From assembly GCA_023460235.1 (NCBI GenBank), contig JAEWRE010000067.1, positions 5,300 through 69,299 on the forward strand: a stretch of DNA of 64,000 nt, in the 5' to 3' direction. Source of the DNA: Bacillota bacterium. GTDB taxonomy: Bacteria > Bacillota > Clostridia > TANB77 > CAG-465. The notes below the pieces were generated by a model. The model was not told the DNA's origin, did no database searches, and worked only from the letters and a program-made list of their open reading frames with translations. This document shows, piece by piece, positions 7,913-16,754 of the stretch (position 1 is the first letter of the stretch; each line of letters opens with the position of its first letter). The position numbers were made by a program, and so were the translations under genes.

Positions 7913-7949
7913 AATAATGGGTAGAATATATTCTACCCATTATTTTTTT
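7913..7949 (+). terminator. Strong intrinsic terminator after rplL
   Basis: AATAATGGGTAGAA and TTCTACCCATTATT pair perfectly around a short loop and run into seven T. It ends the ribosomal operon and may also serve the convergent gene at 7980. Confidence 0.85.
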
Positions 7950-7979
7950 ATATAAATTTAATTTAGTATATAATTATTA

Positions 7980-8528
7980 TTAAATATTCTCTTCATCATA
8001 TGGAAGAAAAATTCCTTTGAAGCTTAATATATGTTTGAAGAAATCAAATTTATCATCATAATCATAAATGAAAGAACTTATTCTATTTAAAGTTTCTTCA
8101 ACAGCAGGATAAATAGCTTTTATTGAATCATATTGAAGCATACCATCATGTGTCAAGAATTCTGGCAGTGCTTTTAAAACTTCAAATAAAAACTTAATAT
8201 TTTCACTATAATATAGATCATTAAACATAAAATAATTGCAGCTACTGTTAGATTTTGCTTCAAGGTTAGATTTAAAACTTTTAATAAACTGAATTATCAA
8301 ATTATTTTTTTCACTTGATGTTATTTTATTGTTAGAAATAAATTCTTGAACTGCACTTGAATATGCATTTGTAACTTCTCTTATCTTATTTTCTGCTTCA
8401 CAATCTGAAACTGTAGTAATATCAGCATACTCACAAATGCCAAGTATTAACTTTTTTAGTTCATTAAAGCAAATCTCTTCCCTTAATAACCGTAATCTTC
8501 GTATAGATTTAATCTCTAAAATCTTCAT
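7980..8528 (-). CDS. Hypothetical cytoplasmic protein (182 aa)
   Basis: 182 residues, mostly helical by composition, with no membrane segment or signal peptide and no family I recognise. The ATG at 8528 is preceded by AAGGAGGAGGAAT, a strong ribosome binding site, so the gene looks real. An in-frame CGG codon occurs near codon 14 (IRRLRLLRE), one of very few in the window. Reading it in frame is needed for full length, since a +1 shift there would stop at once. It is a single gene between rplL and tmRNA. Confidence 0.6.
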   Translation of the reverse strand: MKILEIKSIRRLRLLREEICFNELKKLILGICEYADITTVSDCEAENKIREVTNAYSSAVQEFISNNKITSSEKNNLIIQFIKSFKSNLEAKSNSSCNYFMFNDLYYSENIKFLFEVLKALPEFLTHDGMLQYDSIKAIYPAVEETLNRISSFIYDYDDKFDFFKHILSFKGIFLPYDEENI

Positions 8529-8632
8529 ATTCCTCCTCCTTAATTATTTAAAGGTAAAAAGTCTATTTTTAGCATATTATAGCTCAGATAAACTCTAAAG
8601 TCAATAAATATTGTATATTTGCATTTAATATC

Positions 8633-8661
8633 TTTAAATATACATAATTATATGGTATAAT
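8633..8661 (+). promoter_or_regulatory. Promoter of tmRNA
   Basis: TATAAT at 8656-8661, with a weak -35 TTTAAA at 8633-8638 and a 17-base spacer. Expected start agrees with the RNA 5' end at 8672. Confidence 0.6.
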
Positions 8662-8671
8662 ATAAATGTAT

Positions 8672-9025
8672 GGGGGTGTAAGGTTTCGACAATTATTTTA
8701 CTCATATGATAAGCGAGTAGTGGATTCTCGTTGGCCACTATAAAAACGAGAAACTAAATTTAAACGCAGATAATAACGAATTTGCATTTGCTGCTTAATT
8801 GCGGCTTGTTCTATACAGTTTAGCTAGGAGGCTATATAGGGCATCATTTATTCTAGCACAACAAATTTAGCTAAAGATTGTAGGCTAGAGGGTAATTACA
8901 ATCATAATATATTACGTTTTTGTAAATGTAACAGTAGTATATTATTAATTTAACATTTACTACACTCGTAGAAAATTGTATGAAGGAATTTTTGGACGCG
9001 AGTTCAACTCTCGCCACCTCCACCA
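8672..9025 (+). ncRNA. ssrA: Transfer-messenger RNA (tmRNA)
   Basis: The 5' end GGGGGTGTAAGGTTTCGAC and the 3' end GTTCAACTCTCGCCACCTCC plus encoded ACCA form the tRNA-like domain. GGGGGTG (8672-8678) pairs with CACCTCC (9015-9021). The tag frame starts at GCA 8766 and reads ADNNEFAFAA then TAA (8796-8798), ten residues, ending in the usual hydrophobic degron. Length is about 354 bases, normal for one-piece tmRNA. It frees stalled ribosomes and tags the truncated protein for proteolysis. Confidence 0.95.
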
Positions 9026-9052
9026 TTTTATTTTTGAAAATTATCATATATG

Positions 9053-9078
9053 AAAATATGCGTTTTGCATATTTTTTT
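9053..9078 (+). terminator. Intrinsic terminator of tmRNA
   Basis: AAAATATGC and GCATATTTT form a 9-bp stem with a 5-base loop, followed by a T-run. Confidence 0.7.
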
Positions 9079-9093
9079 GCTATATGGTATAAT
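9065..9093 (+). promoter_or_regulatory. Promoter of the 9146 deformylase-like gene
   Basis: TTGCAT (9065-9070), 17-base spacer, TATAAT (9088-9093). The -35 box lies inside the tmRNA terminator hairpin. Confidence 0.6.
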
Positions 9094-9145
9094 TTTTTAA
9101 AAATTATACTACTCATGATTAATATTTAAAAATGGAGGTAATATA

Positions 9146-9754
9146 GTGGAAAATTCAAAAGTTATTACAATTTTAGATAATGAAAACTTTTTAAGGCAGG
9201 TTTCTTTTGATATTGATTTCGGCGATAAGGGTTTAGAAAATGACATTTCTTATATAGAAGAATTTTGTATAAAAAATGATGTTTTAGCAATGTCAGCAAT
9301 ACAGATAGGAATACCAAAAAGGTTAATATATTTAAAGAATACAAATTTAGATATATTAAAAAAAATACAAACTGACAGCAAAACTGATGAGAATGAAAAA
9401 TATAATGAAGCTAGAATTTTTATAAACCCTATAATTACTTCTAAAGAAGGATTAACTGAGTATTGGGAATCATGTGCTAGTTGTCCAGATAAGATATGTC
9501 ATGTAATGAGACCATATTCTTTAAATGTTGAGTATTATGATAAATTTGGCAATAAGTATTCTGAGAATTTAAGTGGTTTTGAGACTACCGTTTTAGCACA
9601 TGAAATAGATCATTTGGATGGTATATTACATATTGATATTGCAGATGAAATCCTTACAATGAAAAAAGAAGATAGAAAGATTTTTAGACAGACACATGGT
9701 TATAATATAATTTTAAAAGATGGTAATTTTGAAGAATTAAAATTAAAAAGATAA
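9146..9754 (+). CDS. Peptide deformylase family protein, divergent
   Basis: 202 residues from a GTG start with GGAGG 7 bases upstream. The three deformylase motifs are recognisable but altered. Motif I reads AMSAIQIG instead of GIGLAAxQ (glutamine kept). Motif II is ESCAS instead of EGCLS (metal-binding cysteine kept). Motif III HEIDHLDG is intact (HExxH). All metal ligands are therefore present. It probably removes formyl groups from nascent peptides or a specialised substrate; a second, canonical deformylase is at 44906. Own promoter and terminator. Confidence 0.78.
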   Translation: MENSKVITILDNENFLRQVSFDIDFGDKGLENDISYIEEFCIKNDVLAMSAIQIGIPKRLIYLKNTNLDILKKIQTDSKTDENEKYNEARIFINPIITSKEGLTEYWESCASCPDKICHVMRPYSLNVEYYDKFGNKYSENLSGFETTVLAHEIDHLDGILHIDIADEILTMKKEDRKIFRQTHGYNIILKDGNFEELKLKR

Positions 9755-9764
9755 GCCAATAAGG

Positions 9765-9789
9765 GATATGCCATTTTTGCATATCTTTT
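9765..9789 (+). terminator. Intrinsic terminator
   Basis: GATATGC and GCATATC flank a 7-base loop and run into TTTTATT. Confidence 0.65.
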
Positions 9790-9909
9790 ATTATATATAG
9801 ATAGAATTTAATATAAAAGATAGTAAAAATATCTAATATATGATATAATGTGATTATATAATGAGTTAAAATTAAAGAAATAAAAATGAAATATAAGTTA
9901 GGTGATAGT

Positions 9910-11298
9910 GTGGCAACAACAAATACTGTATTTTTTTGTAAAGAATGTGGATATGAAAGTGCTAAGTGGCTTGGTAAATGTCCTGGTTGTAATAATTGGA
10001 ATACTTTTGTAGAAGAAAAAGTTAATAAAAAGACTGGTGCAATAGGTGGTAAGGCAAAAAGTAATTCTACATTTAGTAACAATTCAGAAGTAAAAAAGTT
10101 AAATGATATAGTTGTAAGTAAAAATGTTAGAATAGATACTGGGTTTGAAGAATTAAATCGTGTATTTGGATCTGGTATTGTTGAAGGATCATTAACATTA
10201 ATTGGTGGTGAACCAGGTATTGGTAAATCTACACTTATACTTCAAATATGTAATAATTTAAGTAAGCACGGAAAAATATTATATATATCAGGAGAAGAAT
10301 CTGAAAGTCAAATAAAACTTAGAGCAGATAGATTAAAAGTAAGTTCAGATAATATCCTTTTTCTAAGTGAAACCAATATATCTGTTATTGAAGATAAAAT
10401 TGATGAATCAGAACCTAAATTTTGTATTGTAGATTCAATTCAAACAATGTATGATGATGAGGTATCATCCGTTCCAGGTAGTATATCTCAGGTTAAAGAA
10501 GTAACCGCAAGACTACTTTATCTTGCTAAAAGAAAAAATATAACAGTAATAGTTATTGGACATGTTACAAAAGATGGTGTAATAGCTGGTCCAAGAATAC
10601 TTGAACATATGGTTGATACTGTGCTATATATCGAAGGAGAAAGATTCTTTTCACTAAGAATTGTAAGGGGTGTAAAAAATAGATTTGGTTCTACCAATGA
10701 AATTGGTATATTTGATATGCAAGATGTTGGTATGATTGAAGTTAAAAATGTATCTGAAATATTTTTATCTGATACAAATGATAATCTACCGGGTACATCG
10801 TTAGTAGCAACTGTTGAAGGAACTTCAACTATACTACTTGAAGTTCAGGCATTAACATCACATTCGTACTATAATATGCCAAGAAGAGTTGGAAATGGTA
10901 TTGATTTAAATAGACTTAATATGATAATAGCAGTACTTGAAAAAAGATGCAAGATTAACTTAGGTACGCAAGATATATATATAAATATTATAGGTGGTAT
11001 GAAAGTTGATGAACCAGCTGTTGATCTAGCTGTTGCTATGGCTATAATTTCTAGTAATAAAAATATAAGTATTGATAATAAAACTGTGTTTATTGGGGAA
11101 ATAGGGCTTACAGGAGAAATTAGAAGCATAAATAATATGACCAAAAGGTTAAAAGAAATTGAGAAGATGGGATATAAAAGAGTAATCGGAAATAAAAAAC
11201 AAATTAATAGTTCTAAAAATGACCTTAAAGATATTAAAATTGAATTAGTAGGAGTAAGTACTATTGATGAAGCTATAAAATATATTTTTAGTGAATAA
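9910..11298 (+). CDS. radA: DNA repair protein RadA
   Basis: About 462 residues. Order: N-terminal zinc finger with two CxxC pairs (FCKECGYESAKWLGKCPGCNNWN), RecA-like ATPase with GGEPGIGKST Walker A, the RadA-specific KNRFG motif, then a Lon-like C-terminal domain. RadA acts in recombinational repair by driving branch migration. I prefer the GTG at 9910, which follows TAGGTGAT, over the in-frame ATG at 9886, which lacks a site. disA follows, the classic Firmicute pair. Confidence 0.94.
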   Translation: MATTNTVFFCKECGYESAKWLGKCPGCNNWNTFVEEKVNKKTGAIGGKAKSNSTFSNNSEVKKLNDIVVSKNVRIDTGFEELNRVFGSGIVEGSLTLIGGEPGIGKSTLILQICNNLSKHGKILYISGEESESQIKLRADRLKVSSDNILFLSETNISVIEDKIDESEPKFCIVDSIQTMYDDEVSSVPGSISQVKEVTARLLYLAKRKNITVIVIGHVTKDGVIAGPRILEHMVDTVLYIEGERFFSLRIVRGVKNRFGSTNEIGIFDMQDVGMIEVKNVSEIFLSDTNDNLPGTSLVATVEGTSTILLEVQALTSHSYYNMPRRVGNGIDLNRLNMIIAVLEKRCKINLGTQDIYINIIGGMKVDEPAVDLAVAMAIISSNKNISIDNKTVFIGEIGLTGEIRSINNMTKRLKEIEKMGYKRVIGNKKQINSSKNDLKDIKIELVGVSTIDEAIKYIFSE

Positions 11299-11315
11299 GG
11301 AGGTAGGTGACCTTT

Positions 11316-12392
11316 ATGGAACAAAAAGAAATGTTAGATATTTTAAAGATGTTAGCTCCAGGAACTATGCTAAGAGAGGGACTTGATAATATATTAAAAG
11401 CAAAGACTGGTGCACTTATATATATAACTGATATTAATGAAGATGCTATGAAAATAATTGATGGTGGTTTTAAAATTGATCAAGACTTTACACCAGCAAA
11501 TGTTTATGAACTTGCAAAGATGGATGGAGCAATAGTTATAAGTAAAGATTTAAAGAAATTACTTATGGCTAATGTTCAGCTTGTACCAGAACATAAAATA
11601 AAGACTTTAGAAACTGGAACAAGACATAGAACTGCAGAGCGTGTTGCAAAACAGACTGATGAACTAGTTATTTGTATTTCTCAAAGAAGAGGAATAATAA
11701 CAATATTTAAAGGTGATTTTAGATATGTTGTTAATGAAACATCTTCTGTAATAATGAGAGCTAACCAAACATTGGAAGCTTTGGAGAAATATAAAACTGT
11801 GTTTGATCATATGTTAAATATTTTAAGTGAACATGAATTTGATGATATAGTCTCTCTTGAAACTGTTGCAAATACAATTTATAGAAGTGAAATTATAATG
11901 CGTATGGAAGACGAAGTAAAAAGAAATGTACTTGAACTTGGTAATGAAGGCAGACTTGTTAATATACAACTTGAAGAACTTATTGCAAATGTTGAACAAG
12001 AAGAAAAATTAATTATACAAGACTATATGATTATAAAAAAGAAGAGTACTGTAACAGCTGATTCAATATTAAAAGAAATAAGAAAATTAGATAGAAAAGA
12101 TCTAGTTGTTGCTGAAAAGATAATAAAAACTCTAGGATATGATATAAGTACTGATATACTTGATTTAAATGTTTCTGCTAGAGGATTTAGAATTTTAAAT
12201 AAGGTCCCTAAAATGCCTATGTTTGTTATAGAAAAAGTTGTTGAAGCTTTTGGATCTTTACAAGGTGTTTGTAGTGCCACTGTTGATGAACTTGATGATG
12301 TAGAAGGAATTGGTGAAATAAGAGCTAAAATTATAAATCAATCTTTAAGGAGACTACAAGAGCAATATATTTTAAAAGGATATGATATATAA
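11316..12392 (+). CDS. disA: DNA integrity scanning diadenylate cyclase DisA
   Basis: 358 residues from ATG 11316, downstream of AAGGAGG. The DAC domain has the DGA motif (MDGAIVI, about residue 69) and the RHR motif (GTRHRTAER, about residues 100-108). A helical spine and a C-terminal helix-hairpin-helix region (VEGIGEIRAKII) for branched DNA follow. It makes cyclic di-AMP from two ATP and stops at DNA lesions. Directly downstream of radA. Confidence 0.95.
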   Translation: MEQKEMLDILKMLAPGTMLREGLDNILKAKTGALIYITDINEDAMKIIDGGFKIDQDFTPANVYELAKMDGAIVISKDLKKLLMANVQLVPEHKIKTLETGTRHRTAERVAKQTDELVICISQRRGIITIFKGDFRYVVNETSSVIMRANQTLEALEKYKTVFDHMLNILSEHEFDDIVSLETVANTIYRSEIIMRMEDEVKRNVLELGNEGRLVNIQLEELIANVEQEEKLIIQDYMIIKKKSTVTADSILKEIRKLDRKDLVVAEKIIKTLGYDISTDILDLNVSARGFRILNKVPKMPMFVIEKVVEAFGSLQGVCSATVDELDDVEGIGEIRAKIINQSLRRLQEQYILKGYDI

Positions 12393-12444
12393 ATTTAAAT
12401 ATTACTTATAATATATATTGTACTACAAAGGAGAATAATAAATA

Positions 12445-13338
12445 TTGGAAAATCTAGAATTTAAACAAAAATTAAATGATTATCAAGATATTATAAATAA
12501 AGCACTTAAAAATTATACTTTTGATAAAAATGAACCTGAAATGTTATTTAGAGAATCAATGCAATATAGTCTACTTGCTGGTGGTAAGAGATTAAGACCT
12601 ATATTACTAATTGCCACATATTTACTTTTTAAAGACGATTATCAAGAATGTATACCATTTGCATGTGCACTTGAAATGATTCATAATTTTTCTCTAATAC
12701 ATGATGATTTACCAGCAATTGATAATGATGATTTTAGACATGCTAAACCAACTAATCATAAAGTTTATGGAGAAAGCACTGCAATACTTGCAGGAGACGG
12801 ATTACTTAACTATGCATATGTAGTTATGTCTGAAGAAGTATTGAAAGATAATAATAATGCTATTAATAAAATAAAGCTGATTAACGAATTAAGTAAAGCA
12901 ACAGATAGAATGATTGTTGGAGAATATGTTGATACTTACTATGAAAATAAGGATATATCTATAGAATTGCTTGAGTACATGCACACGAATAAAACTGGTG
13001 CACTTATTGAATATTCTGTTAGAGCAGGGGCAATTCTTGCAAATGCATCTAAAGAAGATATTAATAATTTAACAGAGTATGCAAAGAACATTGGACTTGC
13101 TTTTCAAATAAAAGATGATATCTTATCTGAAATTGGTGATGAAAAAGTACTTGGAAAACCTGTTGGAAATGATAAACTAAATAACAAGTCAACTTATGTA
13201 ACAAAATATGGTGTAGAGAAAGCTCAAGAAATTCTTGAAAACATAACAGAAGATGCAATAAGAAGACTAGATAAATATGGAGATAAAGCAAAATTCTTAA
13301 AGGAATTAGCTGTATATATTAAAGATAGACAAAAGTAG
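12445..13338 (+). CDS. ispA: Polyprenyl (farnesyl/geranyl) diphosphate synthase
   Basis: 297 residues, TTG start 11 bases after AAAGGAG. The first aspartate-rich motif is DDLPAIDND; the product chain length cannot be read with certainty but IspA-type farnesyl diphosphate synthase is usual. The second motif region reads FQIKDDILSEIGDEKVLGK, where the last aspartate of DDxxD is serine (DDILS), an unusual change. It condenses isopentenyl diphosphate units. uppS follows after 12 bases and would use its product. Confidence 0.9.
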   Translation: MENLEFKQKLNDYQDIINKALKNYTFDKNEPEMLFRESMQYSLLAGGKRLRPILLIATYLLFKDDYQECIPFACALEMIHNFSLIHDDLPAIDNDDFRHAKPTNHKVYGESTAILAGDGLLNYAYVVMSEEVLKDNNNAINKIKLINELSKATDRMIVGEYVDTYYENKDISIELLEYMHTNKTGALIEYSVRAGAILANASKEDINNLTEYAKNIGLAFQIKDDILSEIGDEKVLGKPVGNDKLNNKSTYVTKYGVEKAQEILENITEDAIRRLDKYGDKAKFLKELAVYIKDRQK

Positions 13339-13350
13339 TGGAGGAAGTTA

Positions 13351-14058
13351 ATGAATAAGTTACCAGATAATGGGCCAAAACATATTGCAATAATAATGGA
13401 TGGTAATAGAAGATGGGCTAAAGAACACGGAATGCAGGCTTACGAAGGTCATAAAGCAGGTGCAAAAAATTTAAGAAAGTTAATTGACTATGCTTATGAA
13501 ATAGGAGTAGAATATCTAACTGTTTATGCATTTTCTACTGAAAATTGGAAAAGACAGGAAATTGAAGTAAAAACAATAATGAAATTATTATATGATTATT
13601 CTGAAGAAGTAAAATCAGAAACAAATAAAGATATATGCATAAAAATATATGGTGATACTTCTAAATTAACAAAAAAATTAAGGAATAATTTAGAATTTTT
13701 AGAAGAAAATACAAAAGATAAAAAATCACTTACTTTTGGTATTTGTTTTAATTATGGTGGCAGAGAAGAAATATTAAATGCTGTTAAAAGTCTAGCTTTA
13801 GACCTTCAAAATAAAAAAATATATTTTGAAGATATAAATGAAGAATTATTTAATAGTAGACTATATACAAGTGGGATTCCAGATCCTGACTTAGTGATTA
13901 GGACAAGCGGTGAATTTAGAATTAGTAACTTTTTGACATGGCAAATAGTATATTCAGAATTATATTTTACTGATATATATTGGCCTGATTTTAATGAGCA
14001 AGAACTTGATAAGGCTATTGAATATTATATAAAAAGGAATAGAAGGTTTGGTAAATAA
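13351..14058 (+). CDS. uppS: Undecaprenyl diphosphate synthase
   Basis: 235 residues with the cis-prenyltransferase signature HIAIIMDGNRRWAKEHG, then STENWKR, NYGGREEI, and RTSGEFRISNF near the end. It elongates farnesyl diphosphate to undecaprenyl diphosphate, the lipid carrier for cell wall synthesis. ATG after GGAGG, 12 bases after ispA, giving a two-gene isoprenoid module. Confidence 0.95.
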   Translation: MNKLPDNGPKHIAIIMDGNRRWAKEHGMQAYEGHKAGAKNLRKLIDYAYEIGVEYLTVYAFSTENWKRQEIEVKTIMKLLYDYSEEVKSETNKDICIKIYGDTSKLTKKLRNNLEFLEENTKDKKSLTFGICFNYGGREEILNAVKSLALDLQNKKIYFEDINEELFNSRLYTSGIPDPDLVIRTSGEFRISNFLTWQIVYSELYFTDIYWPDFNEQELDKAIEYYIKRNRRFGK

Positions 14059-14161
14059 CACCTTTTATTATATGTAAACTAATAAACATTGATTAGCTTG
14101 CTAATATTATATTTTTAAAAAAAGATAAAAAGGCAAAATGCACCAAATTTGTCTTATTTCC

Positions 14162-14190
14162 TTTACTTTACTTTAAAAATATGGTATAAT
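14162..14190 (+). promoter_or_regulatory. Promoter of the CarD gene
   Basis: TTTACT (14162-14167), 17-base spacer, TATAAT (14185-14190), about 34 bases before the start codon. Confidence 0.6.
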
Positions 14191-14223
14191 TATATTGTGT
14201 TAATGAGAAGGGGGAAAAAGGCT

Positions 14224-14781
14224 ATGTTTAATATAGGAGATAAAGTAGTATACCCTATGCACGGCGCTGGTACAATAGAATCTATCGAGGAAAAAGAAAT
14301 GCTTGGTAATTCTGAGAATTATTACATTATAAAGATGCCTGTAGGTGGTATGAAATTGATGGTTCCAACAGAAAAAGCGGATGATATAGGAATTAGAGAA
14401 ATATCTCAAAAAGACGTATCAGAAAAAGTTTTTTCCGTTCTTCAAAAACCAAAAGATCCATATATTCATGATTCAAATTGGAGCAAAAGATATAACTGTA
14501 ATGTAGAAAAAATAAAGTCTGGTAATATATTGGATGTAGCAGAAGTGGTAAGAGAATTATCTCATAGACATATTGAAAGAGGACTTTCAATTGGAGAAAA
14601 GAAAATGCTTAACACCGCAAAAGATATACTATTAAGTGAAATGGTACTATCTCAAAATTTAACTCAACAGAATCTTGATTCTATGATTGAGGAAACAATT
14701 AAATTTTCTTATGAAATGGGAATGAGATCTGAATCTAATCAAAATACATCTCAAAGTGGAGCTAGCGCTACTCTTTTATAA
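14224..14781 (+). CDS. CarD/CdnL family transcriptional regulator
   Basis: 185 residues from ATG 14224, preceded by AGGGGGA. The N-terminal Tudor-like RNA polymerase-interacting domain begins MFNIGDKVVYPMHGAGTIESIEEKE and contains LMVPTEKADDIGIR. The helical C-terminal domain has VAEVVRELSHRHIERGLSIGEKKML. Such proteins bind the RNA polymerase beta subunit and stabilise open complexes at promoters. Upstream in-frame starts would lie within the promoter, so 14224 is preferred. Own promoter and terminator. Confidence 0.9.
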   Translation: MFNIGDKVVYPMHGAGTIESIEEKEMLGNSENYYIIKMPVGGMKLMVPTEKADDIGIREISQKDVSEKVFSVLQKPKDPYIHDSNWSKRYNCNVEKIKSGNILDVAEVVRELSHRHIERGLSIGEKKMLNTAKDILLSEMVLSQNLTQQNLDSMIEETIKFSYEMGMRSESNQNTSQSGASATLL

Positions 14782-14815
14782 AATATATTTTTGATTTAAT
14801 AATACTTTAAGAAAA

Positions 14816-14846
14816 AAACATGTAAACCAAAAGTTTGCATGTTTTT
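14816..14846 (+). terminator. Intrinsic terminator after the CarD gene
   Basis: AAACATG-TAAAC and GTTT-GCATGTTT form a hairpin with a short A-rich loop, followed by a T-run. Confidence 0.75.
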
Positions 14847-14949
14847 TTATTTCTTACAATTATCTTACAAAAATATAACAAATACATAGGGACTTGAAAT
14901 TCCTTAAAGAGTATAATTTAGATATATAAAATTATATTTGGAGGGAAAA

Positions 14950-15996
14950 ATGCCTATTTTAGATTTAAATGATAAGAAAGAAGTAGAGTTATACAATGAT
15001 TTTGTGAAAAATAATAAACATACTAATTTTATGCAAGATATAGCTTGGAGTAAAGTAAAAAATAACTGGGAATCAGAAATTGTATATATAAAAGAAAATA
15101 ATATAATTGTTGCAAGTGTAATGATATTAATTAAGAGAATTACTAAATTTAATTCATCTATAATTTATGCACCTGGTGGACCTTTAGGTGACATATTTAA
15201 TATGGATATTTTAAATCTATTAATTAAAGAGGTTGATAATATAGCATATAGTTATAATGCTTTTGTATTTAAATTTGATCCTAAAATTGTATATAGTGAA
15301 AAAAATATTGAATATATTAAATCCTTAAATCTAATATTATCAAGGAAAGATTCAACGATCCAACCTCTATATAACATGTCTATTAATACAGAAGAACGTT
15401 GTTTAGAATCAATAGTTAAGGATATGTCGAGCAATACAAGGTATAGTATTAAATACTCAATGAAGAAAAATGTAGAAGTATATAGTTCAAGAAAAGTAGA
15501 GGACTTAAAAATATTTTATGATCTATATACTCAGACCACTACTAGAAATAAATTTCCTTGTAGAACTTATGAATATTTTGAATCACTATTAGAAGCATTT
15601 AATGATAATGAAATAAAAATATATATAGCAAAACATGATGGTGATTATTTAGCAGCATCAATTGCTATAAATTATGGAAAAGAAGTAACTTATCTTTATG
15701 GAAGCAGTTCAGAGGTAAAAAGGAACTTAAGAGCTACTTACCTTTTACAATATATGATGATAAAATGGGCTGTTGAAACCAAATGCAAAAAATATAATTT
15801 AGGTGGAGTAATTGAAATAGCTGATTCTAACACAATATATAAATTTAAGTCTGGATTTTGTAAGAATGATAAAGTAACTAGATATATAGGTGAAATTAAT
15901 AAAATATATAATCCATATATATTTTTTATGTATGATAATTTTTTACCAATATTTAGAAAAATAAGCAGGAGATTTAAAGGAATACATCTACAATGA
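14950..15996 (+). CDS. FemAB/FemX-like peptidoglycan cross-bridge aminoacyltransferase
   Basis: 348 residues from ATG 14950 after GGAGGG; an in-frame TTG at 14938 is too early. It has the two GNAT-like halves of the Fem family: NFMQDIAWSKVKNNWESEIVYI and FNSSIIYAPGGPLGD in the first, and HDGDYLAASIAINYGKEVTYLYGSSS plus the C-terminal KYNLGGV...YKFKSGFC in the second. Fem enzymes add amino acids from aminoacyl-tRNA to the third residue of the stem peptide on lipid II. The added residue cannot be told. murE lies 3 kb downstream. Confidence 0.88.
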   Translation: MPILDLNDKKEVELYNDFVKNNKHTNFMQDIAWSKVKNNWESEIVYIKENNIIVASVMILIKRITKFNSSIIYAPGGPLGDIFNMDILNLLIKEVDNIAYSYNAFVFKFDPKIVYSEKNIEYIKSLNLILSRKDSTIQPLYNMSINTEERCLESIVKDMSSNTRYSIKYSMKKNVEVYSSRKVEDLKIFYDLYTQTTTRNKFPCRTYEYFESLLEAFNDNEIKIYIAKHDGDYLAASIAINYGKEVTYLYGSSSEVKRNLRATYLLQYMMIKWAVETKCKKYNLGGVIEIADSNTIYKFKSGFCKNDKVTRYIGEINKIYNPYIFFMYDNFLPIFRKISRRFKGIHLQ

Positions 15997-16028
15997 TTAG
16001 AAGATAAGTTATAAAGATATAATTTTAG

Positions 16029-16057
16029 TTGAATTTTACATACTTAAATAGTATAAT
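16029..16057 (+). promoter_or_regulatory. Promoter of the two-component system
   Basis: TTGAAT (16029-16034), 17-base spacer, TATAAT (16052-16057), 36 bases before the regulator start. Confidence 0.6.
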
Positions 16058-16092
16058 TCAATTATGTATTTTAATTGTTGGGGAGGTATAAA

Positions 16093-16753
16093 ATGTCAAG
16101 ATTACTCGTAGTAGAAGATGAAATGAACATTCAAAAATTAATTAAGGATATTGTAAAAATTGCAGGTTATGAATGTGAAACTGCTAATGATGGAGAAGAA
16201 GGGCTATTTAAAATATTAAATGAACAATATGATTTAGTTCTAATGGATATTATGATGCCTAACATGGATGGATTTGAGATAATGGAAAAAATATCACAAA
16301 TGGATATCCCAGTTATTTTTGTAACTGCTACAAACAATATTGAAAATATAGTTAAAGGTTTTTCTTTGCGGCATAAACGACTATATTAAAAAGCCATTTG
16401 AACCATTAGAGCTTTTGGCAAGAATAGAGAATGTTTTAAAAAGATATAACAAAGATAAGAAAATATACAAAATTAAAGATTTAGAGATTGATTTTGATAA
16501 AAGAGAAGTAAAAAGTAATGGAAATATTGTATATTTAACTTTAAAGGAATATGAATTATTCTCATTGCTTCTTAAAAATATAAATATTGCTTTAAACAGA
16601 GAATATATTTTGGAAAAAATATGGGGTATAGAAAAAAGTATGACTATTGAGACGAGAACTGTAGATTTTCATATACAACAACTAAGAAAAAAATTAAATT
16701 TAAGGAAGGAAATAGTAACTATAAGTAAAATTGGTTACCGTTTGGAAATATAA
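16093..16753 (+). CDS. OmpR-family response regulator, interrupted by a +1 frameshift at 16369
   Basis: The ATG at 16093 follows GGGGAGG. The receiver domain starts SRLLVVEDEMNIQKLI, with phosphoacceptor aspartate about residue 52 (LMDIMMP). Frame 0 runs to TTG CGG CAT and stops at 16389. Skipping C16369 continues as SLGINDYIKKPFEPLELLARIENVLKRY, the exact canonical receiver end, then a winged-helix DNA-binding domain ending KIGYRLEI at 16753. No residue is lost or gained against the family pattern. The kinase gene starts 2 bases later and is intact. The break is either recoding at the rare CGG codon or an indel. Confidence 0.85.
16366..16372 (+). other. Putative +1 frameshift site at a CGG codon (regulator)
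   Basis: Frame 0 reads TTG CGG CAT. The frame needed for the rest of the protein reads TTG, skips C, then GGC ATA AAC GAC TAT. A second site of the same form is at 61818-61824. Confidence 0.5.
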
Positions 16754-16754
16754 A

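Noticed and set aside
7980..8528. Third frameshift at an in-frame CGG
   Set aside because: Skipping the C there leads to a stop two codons later, whereas reading on in frame gives a full protein with a strong start site.
16415..16753. Separate small DNA-binding protein
   Set aside because: It lacks a ribosome binding site and is plainly the continuation of the regulator receiver domain.
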